Positions 9,444 to 18,630 of a stretch of 38,056 nt of DNA are shown here, one piece after another. Numbering within the stretch: position 1 is the stretch's first letter; every line of letters starts with the position of its first letter. The notes under the pieces were generated by a model, which was not told where the DNA came from, made no database searches, and saw only the letters and a list, made by a program, of their open reading frames with translations. This DNA comes from Enterovirga sp. (GTDB taxonomy: Bacteria > Pseudomonadota > Alphaproteobacteria > Rhizobiales > Beijerinckiaceae). A program made the translations under genes and the position numbers. The stretch lies in the NCBI GenBank assembly GCA_028290695.1, contig JAQGJJ010000188.1:1-38056 (forward strand), read 5' to 3'.

Positions 9444-10325
9444 ATGAGCCCTGCCTTCCATCATGCGCCGCGCTTCACCCGGTGCTCGATAGAACTAGCG
9501 GGTGAACCCGGCGCGCTTGCCGCCGTCGAGATCGGTCGTCGCGACCGTCCCGTCGACGTTGTGTTCCTGCACGCCAACGGCTTCAACGCCCTGACCTACC
9601 GGAGCGCGCTCGAACCGCTCGGAGGGGACCTGCGCATCCTCGCTTACGACCAGCGCGGGCATGGCGGCTCGACGGTCCCGACCCGGTTGGAGGGTCGCCG
9701 GAGCTGGGACGATCTCGCGTCCGATCTCGTCGCCGTGCTGGACAGCCTGGATGGCCCCCCGGTGACGCTCGCCGGGCATTCGATGGGTGGGACGGCAGCA
9801 GCGCTGGCCGCAGCGCGCCGGCCTGAGCGCGTCCGCCATCTCACGCTGTTCGACCCCGTGATCCTGCCGCCGGTCGCCTCGCTGGTCTTACGGCTCGGCA
9901 TGCCGCCCACTTGGATCAAGAGCTTGCGCGACCTCGCGGCGGGCGCATTGCGGCGCAAGCGGGAGTTTCCGTCGCACGAGGCCGCGCAGAGCGCCTACAC
10001 GGGCCGGGGCGCATTCAGGACGTGGCAGGCTGAGGCTCTCGGGGATTACGTGTGCGACGGCTTCCATCAACGGTCGGACGGTGTTGTCGAGCTCGCCTGC
10101 GCGCCGGCCTGGGAGGCGTCGAATTTCTTGAGCCACGCCCATGACATACGGGGTGCGCTCAAGCGGCTCTCCTGCCCGGTGACCATCCTGCGGGCTGAAC
10201 GCAACAGCACGTGCGAGCCGAAGACCCCTCTCTCTGGTCGCATGACCATCGAGACCGTTCCCGGTACGACTCACTTTCTGCCGATGGAGCGACCGGACCT
10301 CGTCAGGTCGGCGCTGCGTCTGTAG
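9444..10325 (+). CDS. Alpha/beta-fold hydrolase
   Basis: VVFLHANGFN oxyanion region, YDQRGHGGS, AGHSMGG nucleophile elbow, C-terminal GTTHFLPME histidine. Confidence 0.92.
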   Translation: MSPAFHHAPRFTRCSIELAGEPGALAAVEIGRRDRPVDVVFLHANGFNALTYRSALEPLGGDLRILAYDQRGHGGSTVPTRLEGRRSWDDLASDLVAVLDSLDGPPVTLAGHSMGGTAAALAAARRPERVRHLTLFDPVILPPVASLVLRLGMPPTWIKSLRDLAAGALRRKREFPSHEAAQSAYTGRGAFRTWQAEALGDYVCDGFHQRSDGVVELACAPAWEASNFLSHAHDIRGALKRLSCPVTILRAERNSTCEPKTPLSGRMTIETVPGTTHFLPMERPDLVRSALRL

Positions 10326-11567
10326 TCAGACGGTCGGCACCGGCACCGGAATGGGTGTTCGGCCCTCGGCAGGCGGCCTTACGTTCATCAGCATCTGGGC
10401 GAACCCGGCGATCAGACCGACCAGCACAGCGGCTTTCCAGGCCGCATCGTAGTTGCCGAGTACGTCATAGAGCATGCCCCCGCCCCAGGCGCCCAGGAAC
10501 GAGCCGATCTGGTGGCTCAGGAACGCAATGCCGACCAGGGTCGTCATGTAACGCAGCCCGAACAACTCCACGACGAGCCCGTTCACCAGCGGAACCACCC
10601 CGAGCCAGAGCATGCCCATGGCGGCCGCGAACACGATGGTAGAGGCCGGGCTCGGCGGCAGGGTGAAATAGGCCGCGATGCAGAGTGAGCGAAGAATGTA
10701 TACGAGCCCGAGCAGGTGCTGCTTCGGGTGCCGCCCGCCGAGCCAACCGAACAGGTAGGACCCGAGCACGTTGAACAATCCGATCGCCGCGAGGGCAGCC
10801 GCGCCGACGGAGGCGTCCATGCCGCAATCCGCCAGGTAGGTCGGCAGGTGCGTGGTGATGAAGACGAGTTGCAGGCCGCAGACGAAGAAGGCGGTGGCCA
10901 TCACGAGGTAGCCGGAATGCCCGAACGCTGAGCGGAGAACGGCCGGCAGCGACTGCTCCAATTGCTGGGAGGGTGCCGCCTGCACCCGATCGATCTGCCC
11001 CGCCCCGATCGCCGCCGGCACCATCACACAGACGAGGCCCAGGAAACCCCACAGGGCGACCTGCCATCCGGCGGTCGAGATCAGCGTCTGTGCCATTGGG
11101 GACGCGATCGTGAGCCCGAGCGACCCGACCGCTGAGACAGCCCCCATCGTGACGCTTCTTCTGGCAGCGGACACCGCGCGCGACGCGACGTTCATGGCGA
11201 CGCTCGACGCGGTGCAGGACAGGGCGAGGCCCACGCAAATGCCTGAGCCGAGAATGAGACCGAACGCCGATGTCGCCGTCATCATCAGGCCGAGCCCTGC
11301 CGCGTAGACCGCGATTCCGGCCAGCATCACCCAGCGCACTCCAAACCGGTCCGCCAGGATGCCCACAAAGGGCTGCGTCACCCCCCAGACGATGTTCTGG
11401 ATCGCCATCGCGAGGGAGAAATCCGCCGTCGTCACGCCGACATCGCGCACGATGTGCGGCTGGAACAAGCCGAAGCTCTGCCGCATGCCCATGGCGAGGC
11501 TGAGCATGACCGCCGCTCCGCCCAGGATGGTCCAGCGTTGGACGTCGTTCAGTCTGGCCGCCGTCAT
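10326..11567 (-). CDS. MFS transporter
   Basis: About 12 hydrophobic segments; FVGILADRFGVRWVMLAG and LFGWLGGRHPKQHLLG loops; likely start MTAARLNDVQRW. Confidence 0.9.
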   Translation of the reverse strand: MTAARLNDVQRWTILGGAAVMLSLAMGMRQSFGLFQPHIVRDVGVTTADFSLAMAIQNIVWGVTQPFVGILADRFGVRWVMLAGIAVYAAGLGLMMTATSAFGLILGSGICVGLALSCTASSVAMNVASRAVSAARRSVTMGAVSAVGSLGLTIASPMAQTLISTAGWQVALWGFLGLVCVMVPAAIGAGQIDRVQAAPSQQLEQSLPAVLRSAFGHSGYLVMATAFFVCGLQLVFITTHLPTYLADCGMDASVGAAALAAIGLFNVLGSYLFGWLGGRHPKQHLLGLVYILRSLCIAAYFTLPPSPASTIVFAAAMGMLWLGVVPLVNGLVVELFGLRYMTTLVGIAFLSHQIGSFLGAWGGGMLYDVLGNYDAAWKAAVLVGLIAGFAQMLMNVRPPAEGRTPIPVPVPTV

Positions 11568-11737
11568 CCGGTCCTCCTGATTTTGCGCGCTTATGACACA
11601 GATCCCACGCTCCGCTTGTCCGTCAGGTGACATTCGCCCCCTGCGCCGGGTGCAGACCTTTGGAGCGGGCGAGGGGGCGGGCTTACGCCCGACCTGCTGC
11701 CGAGCTATTGAGGCCTGGAAAACGAGGGAGCTCAGGG

Positions 11738-12823
11738 ATGGATAGACGGTCATTGCTGAAGGGGGGCGGCTTCGCTGCGGCGGGTGCTGCGGCCGTTGCG
11801 AGCCCGGCCATCGCTCAGGGGATGCCGGAGGTGAAGTGGCGCATGGCGTCGAGCTATCCGAAGAGCCTCGACACGCTCTATGGAGCAGGCGTCCAGGTGG
11901 CTAAGCGCGTCGCGGCAGCGACCGACAACAAGTTCCAGATCCAGGTCTTCGCGGCCGGTGAGATCGTGGGCGGCCTCCAGATCGTGGACGCCGTGCAGAA
12001 CGGGACGGTCGAGTGCGGCTACACGCTGTCCAGCTACTACATCGGCAAGGATCCGACCTTCATGTTCGAAGCGTCGGTGCCGTGGGGCTTCAACACCCGC
12101 CATCATAACGCCTGGATGCAGCACGGCGGCGGGCTGCAACTCGTTCGCGACTTCCTGGCCGACTACAACATCGTCAACTTCCCGGCCGGCAACACCGGCG
12201 CTCAGATGGGTGGCTGGTTTCGCAAGGAGATCAACTCGCTCGAGGATCTGAAGGGGCTGAAGTTCCGTATCGCCGGCATGGGCGGACAGATCCTGGCCCG
12301 CCTTGGCGTCGTGCCGCAGGTGCTCGCTGGTGGCGACATCTATCCGGCCCTCGAGCGCGGCACGCTCGACGCGGTCGAATGGGCCGGGCCCTACGACGAC
12401 GAGAAGCTCGGCTTCGTGAAGGTCGCCAAGTACTATTATTATCCGGGGTTCTGGGAAGGAACGGCGCAGACATCGGTCTATGCCAACAAGGAGAAGCTCG
12501 CGGCCCTCCCTGAGAGCTATCGCAATATCCTGGAAGCGGCTTGCGCGGAGGCCAACCTTTGGTGCCTGTCCAAGTACGATGCGGAGAACCCGGATGCGCT
12601 GCGCCGCGTGGTCAGCCAGGGCGCCGTCCCGAAGGCGTTTCCGCGTGACGTGCTCGAGGCGAGCTACAAGCAGGCCTTCGCACTCTACGGCGAGCTCGCC
12701 GCGCAGAACCCCAAGTTCAAGAAGATCTTCGATCACTGGATGGCGTTCCGGGACAAGGAGCTGACCTGGTTCCGGATCGGCGAATTCCCCTTCGACTACT
12801 TCATCTACTCGCAGCGGAACTGA
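11738..12823 (+). CDS. TRAP transporter substrate-binding protein, TakP-like, with twin-arginine signal
   Basis: MDRRSLLKGGGFAAAGAAAVASPAIAQ Tat-like signal; LKGLKFRIAGMGGQILARLG and ERGTLDAVEWAGPYDDEKLGF. Confidence 0.92.
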   Translation: MDRRSLLKGGGFAAAGAAAVASPAIAQGMPEVKWRMASSYPKSLDTLYGAGVQVAKRVAAATDNKFQIQVFAAGEIVGGLQIVDAVQNGTVECGYTLSSYYIGKDPTFMFEASVPWGFNTRHHNAWMQHGGGLQLVRDFLADYNIVNFPAGNTGAQMGGWFRKEINSLEDLKGLKFRIAGMGGQILARLGVVPQVLAGGDIYPALERGTLDAVEWAGPYDDEKLGFVKVAKYYYYPGFWEGTAQTSVYANKEKLAALPESYRNILEAACAEANLWCLSKYDAENPDALRRVVSQGAVPKAFPRDVLEASYKQAFALYGELAAQNPKFKKIFDHWMAFRDKELTWFRIGEFPFDYFIYSQRN

Positions 12824-12869
12824 GGAAAGCTAAGCTCGTGCAGCCGCGCAATCCGACCCGGGCGAGAGC

Positions 12870-13652
12870 ATGACGATGGGACCGGTGAAAGTACGGGGTG
12901 GCGAGCGCTGGTTTGCGCTCGCGACCGGCCTGTCCGGACGACTCGGCCTGACGGAGGCAGCGCCTCTCGTGACGCTGTCGCTGGTCGGTCTCCTCGGCTG
13001 GGGCTTCATCGAGATCGCGGGCGAGGTGACGGAGGGTAGTACTCTCACGTTCGACCGCAAGCTTCTTCTCGGCCTGCGCAATCCGTCCAATCTGGCTGAC
13101 CCGATCGGGCCGGGTTGGCTTGAGGAGGTCGGGCGCGACCTGACCGGGCTCGGCGGGCACGCGATCCTCGGCCTGATCACGCTCGCTACGATTTCATACC
13201 TGCTCATGACCCGCAGACGCGGGGCGGCTCTCCTCGTCCTGGCTTCGGTCGGGGGAGGCATGATCGTCAGCACGCTCCTGAAGTTCGGCTTCGAGCGCGC
13301 GCGGCCCGACCTCGTCCCGCATGGGGCGCAGGTCTACACGGCCAGTTTTCCGTCGGGTCACGCGATGCTGTCAGCCGTGGTCTATCTCACGCTCGGCGCC
13401 TTGCTGGCCCGGATCCACAAGCCTCGGCGCGTGAAGCTGTTCTTCATCGGCTTCGCAATCGTGCTCACGGTGATGGTCGGGTGCTCGCGCGTCTATCTGG
13501 GCGTACACTGGCCCTCCGACGTCCTGGCCGGCTGGTGCGTGGGGGGTGCTTGGGCGGGCCTGTGCTGGTACGTCGCGCTCCTCCTGCAACGCAGGGGGCA
13601 GGTCGAGACAAAGGCGCCGCCCGCGCCTGGCGCGGACGTCGGCAAGGGCTGA
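12870..13652 (+). CDS. PAP2-family phosphatase
   Basis: KFGFERARPD, SFPSGHAM and SRVYLGVHWPSDVLAG (three PAP2 motifs) with TM segments. Confidence 0.93.
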   Translation: MTMGPVKVRGGERWFALATGLSGRLGLTEAAPLVTLSLVGLLGWGFIEIAGEVTEGSTLTFDRKLLLGLRNPSNLADPIGPGWLEEVGRDLTGLGGHAILGLITLATISYLLMTRRRGAALLVLASVGGGMIVSTLLKFGFERARPDLVPHGAQVYTASFPSGHAMLSAVVYLTLGALLARIHKPRRVKLFFIGFAIVLTVMVGCSRVYLGVHWPSDVLAGWCVGGAWAGLCWYVALLLQRRGQVETKAPPAPGADVGKG

Positions 13653-13764
13653 CGCCAGGGGGCGTGAACCGCGCGGCCCTCTTTGGGAGCAGCCCGCTCG
13701 GCGGCCGCAGTCGACAAATGCGCCGGTTCGGCCCAATGGGGCGGCACAGCAACGGAGAGGCACC

Positions 13765-14193
13765 ATGACCGTCAGGAAGGCTCGCGCAGTCTGGCAGGGC
13801 GCCGGCAAGGGCGGAGCCGGCAAGCTTTGGACCGATTCGGGCGTGCTCGATTCGACCGCCTACTCCTTCGGAACTCGGTTCGAGAACGAGAAGGGCACCA
13901 ATCCCGAGGAACTCCTGGCTGCTGCGCATGCGGGCTGCTTCAGCATGGCACTTGCGTTCCAGTTGCAGGCCGCCGGCTTCACGCCGACCGAGCTGAGCAC
14001 GGAAGCGGCGGTGACGCTCGTCCAGGACGGGCCGGGCTTCAAGATTTCCAAGTCGGCCCTGACCCTGAAGGCCCAAGTGCCTGGCATCGATCAAGGCCAG
14101 TTCGATGAACTCGCCAAGGCGGCCAAGGAAGGCTGCCCGGTCTCAAAGCTGTTCAACAGCGAGATCACCCTCGACGCCACGCTGGCCTCTTGA
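13765..14193 (+). CDS. OsmC-family peroxiredoxin
   Basis: MTVRKARAVWQGAGKGGAGKL; NPEELLAAAHAGCFSMALAFQL; second Cys in AKEGCPVSKLF. Confidence 0.93.
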   Translation: MTVRKARAVWQGAGKGGAGKLWTDSGVLDSTAYSFGTRFENEKGTNPEELLAAAHAGCFSMALAFQLQAAGFTPTELSTEAAVTLVQDGPGFKISKSALTLKAQVPGIDQGQFDELAKAAKEGCPVSKLFNSEITLDATLAS

Positions 14194-14219
14194 GGCGAGC
14201 ATTGTCTCCAACCGGCGGC

Positions 14220-14261
14220 CCGGCCGTCAGGCCGGACCCACGGGCGAGCCTTGCCTCGCCC
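14220..14261 (+). terminator. Tandem GC-rich hairpins downstream of the osmC-like gene
   Basis: CCGGCC-GTCA-GGCCGG (14220-14235) and GGGCGAG-CCTTGC-CTCGCCC (14242-14261), followed by CCTTATTG. Confidence 0.5.
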
Positions 14262-14284
14262 CTTATTGAGGCTTCACCCCTGCG

Positions 14285-15082
14285 ATGATCCGCTCACCGC
14301 TCATGACCGTGATGACCGATGCCGTCATGAAGGCGGCTCGGTCGCTCAAGCGCGACTTCGGAGAGGTTGAGAACCTTCAGGTCTCCCGAAAGGGGCCTGC
14401 GAACTTCGTTTCGGCTGCGGATACCCGGGCCGAGGAAATACTGCGCGGAGCTCTCGAGAAGGCCCGCCCCGGCTACGGCTTCGTCATGGAGGAGACCGGG
14501 GTCGTGCAGGGCACGGACACGACCCATACCTGGCATATCGACCCGCTCGACGGGACGACCAACTTCCTCCACGGCATCCCACATTTCTGCATCTCCGTCG
14601 GGCTCGAGCGTGAAGGCCAGATGATCGCCGGGGTCATCTACGACCCGGTGAAGGACGAGATGTTCCTGGCCGAGCGGGGAAAGGGCGCGTTCGTCAACAA
14701 CCGGCGCCTGCGGGTCGCCGCCCGCCGCGAGATGTCGGAGGCGGTGATCTATTGCGGGCTTCCGCATCTCGGCCGGCCCGCGCATCCGCGCTTCCTTACC
14801 GAGCTGGCCAGCGTGATGGCTGTCTCGGCAGGGCTCCGTCGCATGGGGGCGGCGGCGCTCGACATGGCCTACGTCGCGGCCGGCCGGGCGGACCTGTACT
14901 GGGAGCGTGACCTCAAGACCTGGGACATGGCTGCCGGGCTCATCATCGTCCGCGAGGCCGGCGGCTACGTCTCGGATTGCGACGGGGGCACCAATCCCAT
15001 GGCGACGTTATCTGTGTGCTGCGGCAACGAGGTGTTGCATCGCGAACTGTTGTCGCTTCTGCGCAGGCCACCAGGGCGGTAG
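14285..15082 (+). CDS. Inositol monophosphatase family protein (SuhB-like)
   Basis: EETG, WHIDPLDGTTNFLHG and WDMAAGLIIVREAGG motifs. Confidence 0.94.
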   Translation: MIRSPLMTVMTDAVMKAARSLKRDFGEVENLQVSRKGPANFVSAADTRAEEILRGALEKARPGYGFVMEETGVVQGTDTTHTWHIDPLDGTTNFLHGIPHFCISVGLEREGQMIAGVIYDPVKDEMFLAERGKGAFVNNRRLRVAARREMSEAVIYCGLPHLGRPAHPRFLTELASVMAVSAGLRRMGAAALDMAYVAAGRADLYWERDLKTWDMAAGLIIVREAGGYVSDCDGGTNPMATLSVCCGNEVLHRELLSLLRRPPGR

Positions 15083-15137
15083 AACGTTTCGGGCGGACTT
15101 GATCGGCCGTGCCGGCCCGGCCCACATTGAGCGCGCC

Positions 15138-16061
15138 ATGCTGACACCCACGCCGATCCAGCACGAGACCCGGCCGCTCTCGTCGCCCCGCATCTTCCTG
15201 GTCAGGATGGGCGTGTTCCTGATCCTGATCGGGTTCATTGTCCTGATCCTGTTCGAGCAGCTGAAACGCGCCTTCTTCGGCAACCCGGGCTTGAACGCCC
15301 TTATCATCGGCATCCTGGCGATCGGCATCGTTCTGGCGATCCGGCAGGTGATGCGGCTCTTTCGCGAGATCCGCTGGGTCAATCACGTCAGCGGCGCAGA
15401 CGGGCGAACGCTCGCGCGGCCTCCGATCCTGCTCGCCCCGATGGCGGCGCTCGTCGGCGATCCGACCAGCCGCGCGTTGCTCTCCGTCGCGACCACGCGC
15501 TCGCTGCTCGATTCCGTCGGGGCCCGCCTCGACGAGAATCGGGAACTCGTGCGCTACCTTGCCGGCCTGCTCGTGTTTCTGGGCCTGCTCGGAACCTTCT
15601 GGGGCCTGATCGACACAGTGAACGCAGTCGGCCGCATCATCGGCTCGCTCAAAACGGGCGGCGACGCCTCCGTGCTCTTCGACGAGCTGAAATCGAGCCT
15701 GGCCGCCCCGCTCGCCGGCATGGGCATCTCCTTTTCCGCCTCGCTTTTCGGGCTCGCCGGATCGCTTGTTCTCGGGTTCTTGGATCTCCAGGCCGGGCAG
15801 GCGCAGAACCGCTTCTACACGGAGCTCGAGGACTGGCTTGCGACCGCCGCGGCGGAGGCGGCCGCCACGAATTCGGCAGAGATCGGCGACGCAGCGCCTG
15901 GCGGGCAGACGCTGGCGAGCCTCGCCGAGGGCATCGAGGCCCTGGTGCAGCACATGCGGGGTGAGCAGCAGATGATACGCGACTGGGTCGAGGCCCAGGC
16001 CGCTCGGGACCGTGATTTCCGCATCCTCATCGAGCGCTTCATGCGTGAGCGGGCGAACTGA
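15138..16061 (+). CDS. MotA/TolQ/ExbB-family proton-channel-like membrane protein
   Basis: Membrane segments FLVRMGVFLILIGFIVLILF, LNALIIGILAIGIVL, LAGLLVFLGLLGTFWGLIDTV and LAGMGISFSASLFGLAGSLVLGF. Confidence 0.83.
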   Translation: MLTPTPIQHETRPLSSPRIFLVRMGVFLILIGFIVLILFEQLKRAFFGNPGLNALIIGILAIGIVLAIRQVMRLFREIRWVNHVSGADGRTLARPPILLAPMAALVGDPTSRALLSVATTRSLLDSVGARLDENRELVRYLAGLLVFLGLLGTFWGLIDTVNAVGRIIGSLKTGGDASVLFDELKSSLAAPLAGMGISFSASLFGLAGSLVLGFLDLQAGQAQNRFYTELEDWLATAAAEAAATNSAEIGDAAPGGQTLASLAEGIEALVQHMRGEQQMIRDWVEAQAARDRDFRILIERFMRERAN

Positions 16062-17077
16062 TGGCGAGCGCGCGCCTCGCCCGCCGCGGGGGGCATCTCG
16101 ATTACTGGCCGGGTTTCGTCGACGCCCTGGCCACGCTCCTCCTGTCGATCGTCTTCCTTCTCTCGATCTTCATGCTCGGTCAGTTCTTCCTAGCCCAGGA
16201 GATCTCCGGTCGGGACGTCGTGATGCAGCGTCTCAACCGGCAGATATCCGAGTTGACGGACCTGCTGGCCCTCGAGAAGTCGACCCGTCGGGAAACCGAG
16301 GCGCGGATCGGCGGGCTGCAAACGACCCTGCAGGCGAGCCAGGCCGAGCGGAGCCGGCTGCAGGCGTTGATCGATGCTGGTTCCGGCGCCGAAGTTCGGG
16401 CCGGGGCGGCAAGTGCCGCTCTGGATGCCGAGAAGGCGTTGACCGCCAGGGCGATGTCGACGGTCGATTTGCTGAACCAGCAGATTGCCGCCATGCGTCG
16501 GCAGCTCGCCGCTCTCGAGGAGGCGCTGGCAGCATCGGAAGGCCGCGACCGCGACTCGCAGGCCCGCATCGCTGACCTCGGCAGCAGGCTCAATGTCGCG
16601 CTGGCGCAACGGGTCCAGGAGCTGTCCCGCTACCGATCGGACTTCTTCGGCCGCCTGCGCCAGATCCTCGGCCAGCGACCGGACGTGCGCATCGTGGGCG
16701 ATCGCTTCGTGTTCCAGTCCGAGGTGCTGTTCTCGGCGGGCCAGGCGACCCTGAAGGCCGAAGCCGGTCCGGAGCTCGACCGGATCGCGACGGTGATCAT
16801 CGAACTCGCCCGGGAAATCCCGCCCGACATTCCCTGGGTGCTGCGGGTGGACGGGCATACCGACACGAGGCCGATCGCCTCCGCTCAGTTTCCCTCGAAC
16901 TGGGCGCTGTCTGCATCACGGGCCATCTCGGTCGTGCAGGCGCTCATGGCCCGAGGAATCCCACCCCAGCGCCTCGTCGCCGCCGGCTTCGGAGAGTTCC
17001 AGCCGATCGACCTCGCCGGCAGCGACGAGGCCTTCTCCCGCAACCGCCGCATCGAGCTGAAGCTCACGGAGCGGTAG
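16061..17077 (+). CDS. MotB/OmpA-domain peptidoglycan-binding protein with long coiled-coil linker
   Basis: Single N-terminal TM (DALATLLLSIVFLLSIFMLGQFF), Gln/Leu/Arg-rich coiled coil, C-terminal OmpA motif VDGHTDTRPI...NWALSASRAISVVQALMARGIPPQRLVAAGFGEFQPI...NRRIELKL. Confidence 0.88.
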   Translation: MASARLARRGGHLDYWPGFVDALATLLLSIVFLLSIFMLGQFFLAQEISGRDVVMQRLNRQISELTDLLALEKSTRRETEARIGGLQTTLQASQAERSRLQALIDAGSGAEVRAGAASAALDAEKALTARAMSTVDLLNQQIAAMRRQLAALEEALAASEGRDRDSQARIADLGSRLNVALAQRVQELSRYRSDFFGRLRQILGQRPDVRIVGDRFVFQSEVLFSAGQATLKAEAGPELDRIATVIIELAREIPPDIPWVLRVDGHTDTRPIASAQFPSNWALSASRAISVVQALMARGIPPQRLVAAGFGEFQPIDLAGSDEAFSRNRRIELKLTER

Positions 17078-17098
17078 CGAGGTGAGCCCTGGTTCCGG

Positions 17099-18511
17099 TC
17101 ACCTGAAGAAGATGAAGGTGATCGCGATGAAGAGCGGAATGAGGATCGCACCCGACCAACGCATGTAGCCGAGGAAGCCGGGCATCTTCACGCCCGCCTC
17201 CCGGGCAATGGCGAAGACCATGAAGTTGGGCGCATTGCCGATATACGTGTTCGCGCCCATGAACACCGCGCCGGTCGAAATGGCGGCGAGCGTTGCCGCA
17301 AGCGGTCCCATGAGCCGGGCCGGGTCCCCGCCCGCGAGTTCGAAGAAGACGATGTAGGTCGGCGCATTGTCCAGAACCGACGAGAGAATTCCGGTCAGCC
17401 AGAAATAGGCAACCTCGTTCGGCGAACCGTCGGGCCGAGATACGAGCGACAGGAGCGGCGCGAACGCACCGTCCCGGCCTGCTGCCAGCGCGGCGGCCAC
17501 CGGGATGATGCAGATGAAGATGCCGGCGAAGATCTTGGCGACCTCCACGATCGGCCGCCAGTTGAAGTCGTTGGCGGCGCGGTTGCGCTTGCTCGTCAAG
17601 GCGAGCGACAGCAGCGCGAGGACGATCATCGCACCGTCCCGGACGAGGTTCTGCAATTCGAGCGTGGTCGACCTGATCGCCACGCTTACGCCTGGCCGCC
17701 AGACGCCCGACAGCAGGATCACGCCGACAAGCGCGGCCACGAGCAGCAGGTTGACCTTGCCCCTGAGACGAACACGGGTGTCGTCGGGAGTGGGATCCGG
17801 CATCACCGACCTCCCATCCTCGCGCGTAAACCAGTAGCGGTCGAGCAGATAGAACAGGACCAGCAACACGCCTGCCGCGAACGCCGTCTCCGCCGCGAGC
17901 GCACGGGTCGTCCAGAAGAAGTCGACGCCGCGCAGGTATCCGAGAAAGAGCGGCGGATCGCCGAGCGGCGTCAGCGCTCCGCCGATGTTGGACACGAGGA
18001 AGATAAAGAAGACGACCACATGGACGTTGTGCCGCCGGTCGTCGTTCGCCCGGATCAGCGGCCGGATCAGCACCATGGAGGCCCCGGTCGTTCCCACGAA
18101 GCTCGCGAGCAGCGTTCCGAAGGCGAGCAGGCCGGTGTTCAGTGCCGGTGAGCCGTGCAGGTTACCGGTGACCACGATGCCCCCGGCGATCGTATAGAGC
18201 GCGAATAGGAGAAGGATGAACGGCAGGTACTCCGTCAGGAGCACGTGCAGGGTGGCGTCGAGGGTCGCGCCGAAGCCCTGAGTGAGGGCGAGCGGGACCA
18301 GGACGGCGAGCGCCCAGGCGGCCGAGAGCGCACCCATGTGCCGATCCCAGAACCGATGCGCGAGCTGAGGCAGAAGCGCGATCGACAGCAGGATGCCCAC
18401 AAAGGGGAGGGCCCACAAAAGCCCGAGCGAGGCGCCGTCCAAGGTGGCTGCGACCGCCGGGCTTGGTATAACCACCAGTGCCGCAAGGCCTGCCCGTCGA
18501 ACCGATCGCAT
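17099..18511 (-). CDS. Sodium:proton antiporter / NhaD-like ion transporter
   Basis: Multi-TM; VVFFIFLVSNIGGALTPLGDPPLFLGYLRGVDFFW and SSVLDNAPTYIVFFELAGG typical of the NhaD/ArsB-like group. Confidence 0.85.
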   Translation of the reverse strand: MRSVRRAGLAALVVIPSPAVAATLDGASLGLLWALPFVGILLSIALLPQLAHRFWDRHMGALSAAWALAVLVPLALTQGFGATLDATLHVLLTEYLPFILLLFALYTIAGGIVVTGNLHGSPALNTGLLAFGTLLASFVGTTGASMVLIRPLIRANDDRRHNVHVVVFFIFLVSNIGGALTPLGDPPLFLGYLRGVDFFWTTRALAAETAFAAGVLLVLFYLLDRYWFTREDGRSVMPDPTPDDTRVRLRGKVNLLLVAALVGVILLSGVWRPGVSVAIRSTTLELQNLVRDGAMIVLALLSLALTSKRNRAANDFNWRPIVEVAKIFAGIFICIIPVAAALAAGRDGAFAPLLSLVSRPDGSPNEVAYFWLTGILSSVLDNAPTYIVFFELAGGDPARLMGPLAATLAAISTGAVFMGANTYIGNAPNFMVFAIAREAGVKMPGFLGYMRWSGAILIPLFIAITFIFFR

Positions 18512-18547
18512 CTACCGCCCTCCAAGGAACCGAACGGGCTTAGGCGG

Positions 18548-18563
18548 GAACCAGAGCTGGTTC
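18548..18563. promoter_or_regulatory. Near-perfect palindrome GAACCAG-AG-CTGGTTC between divergent genes
   Basis: 7-bp perfect arms, 2-bp centre, between antiporter (-) and SDR (+) start codons. Confidence 0.45.
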
Positions 18564-18630
18564 AACGCAGACGGATGGAGGGGTCGCCCTCACGAGGCGG
18601 TCCCGCTACGGTTTGGCAACAGCCGGGAGG

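Noticed and set aside
15138-17077. Possible Zorya-type anti-phage system (ZorA/ZorB are MotA/MotB-like)
   Set aside because: The MotA-like protein is short (about 307 aa, no long ZorA tail), and no ZorC/D/E helicase or nuclease genes are adjacent; neighbours are SuhB-like and antiporter genes.
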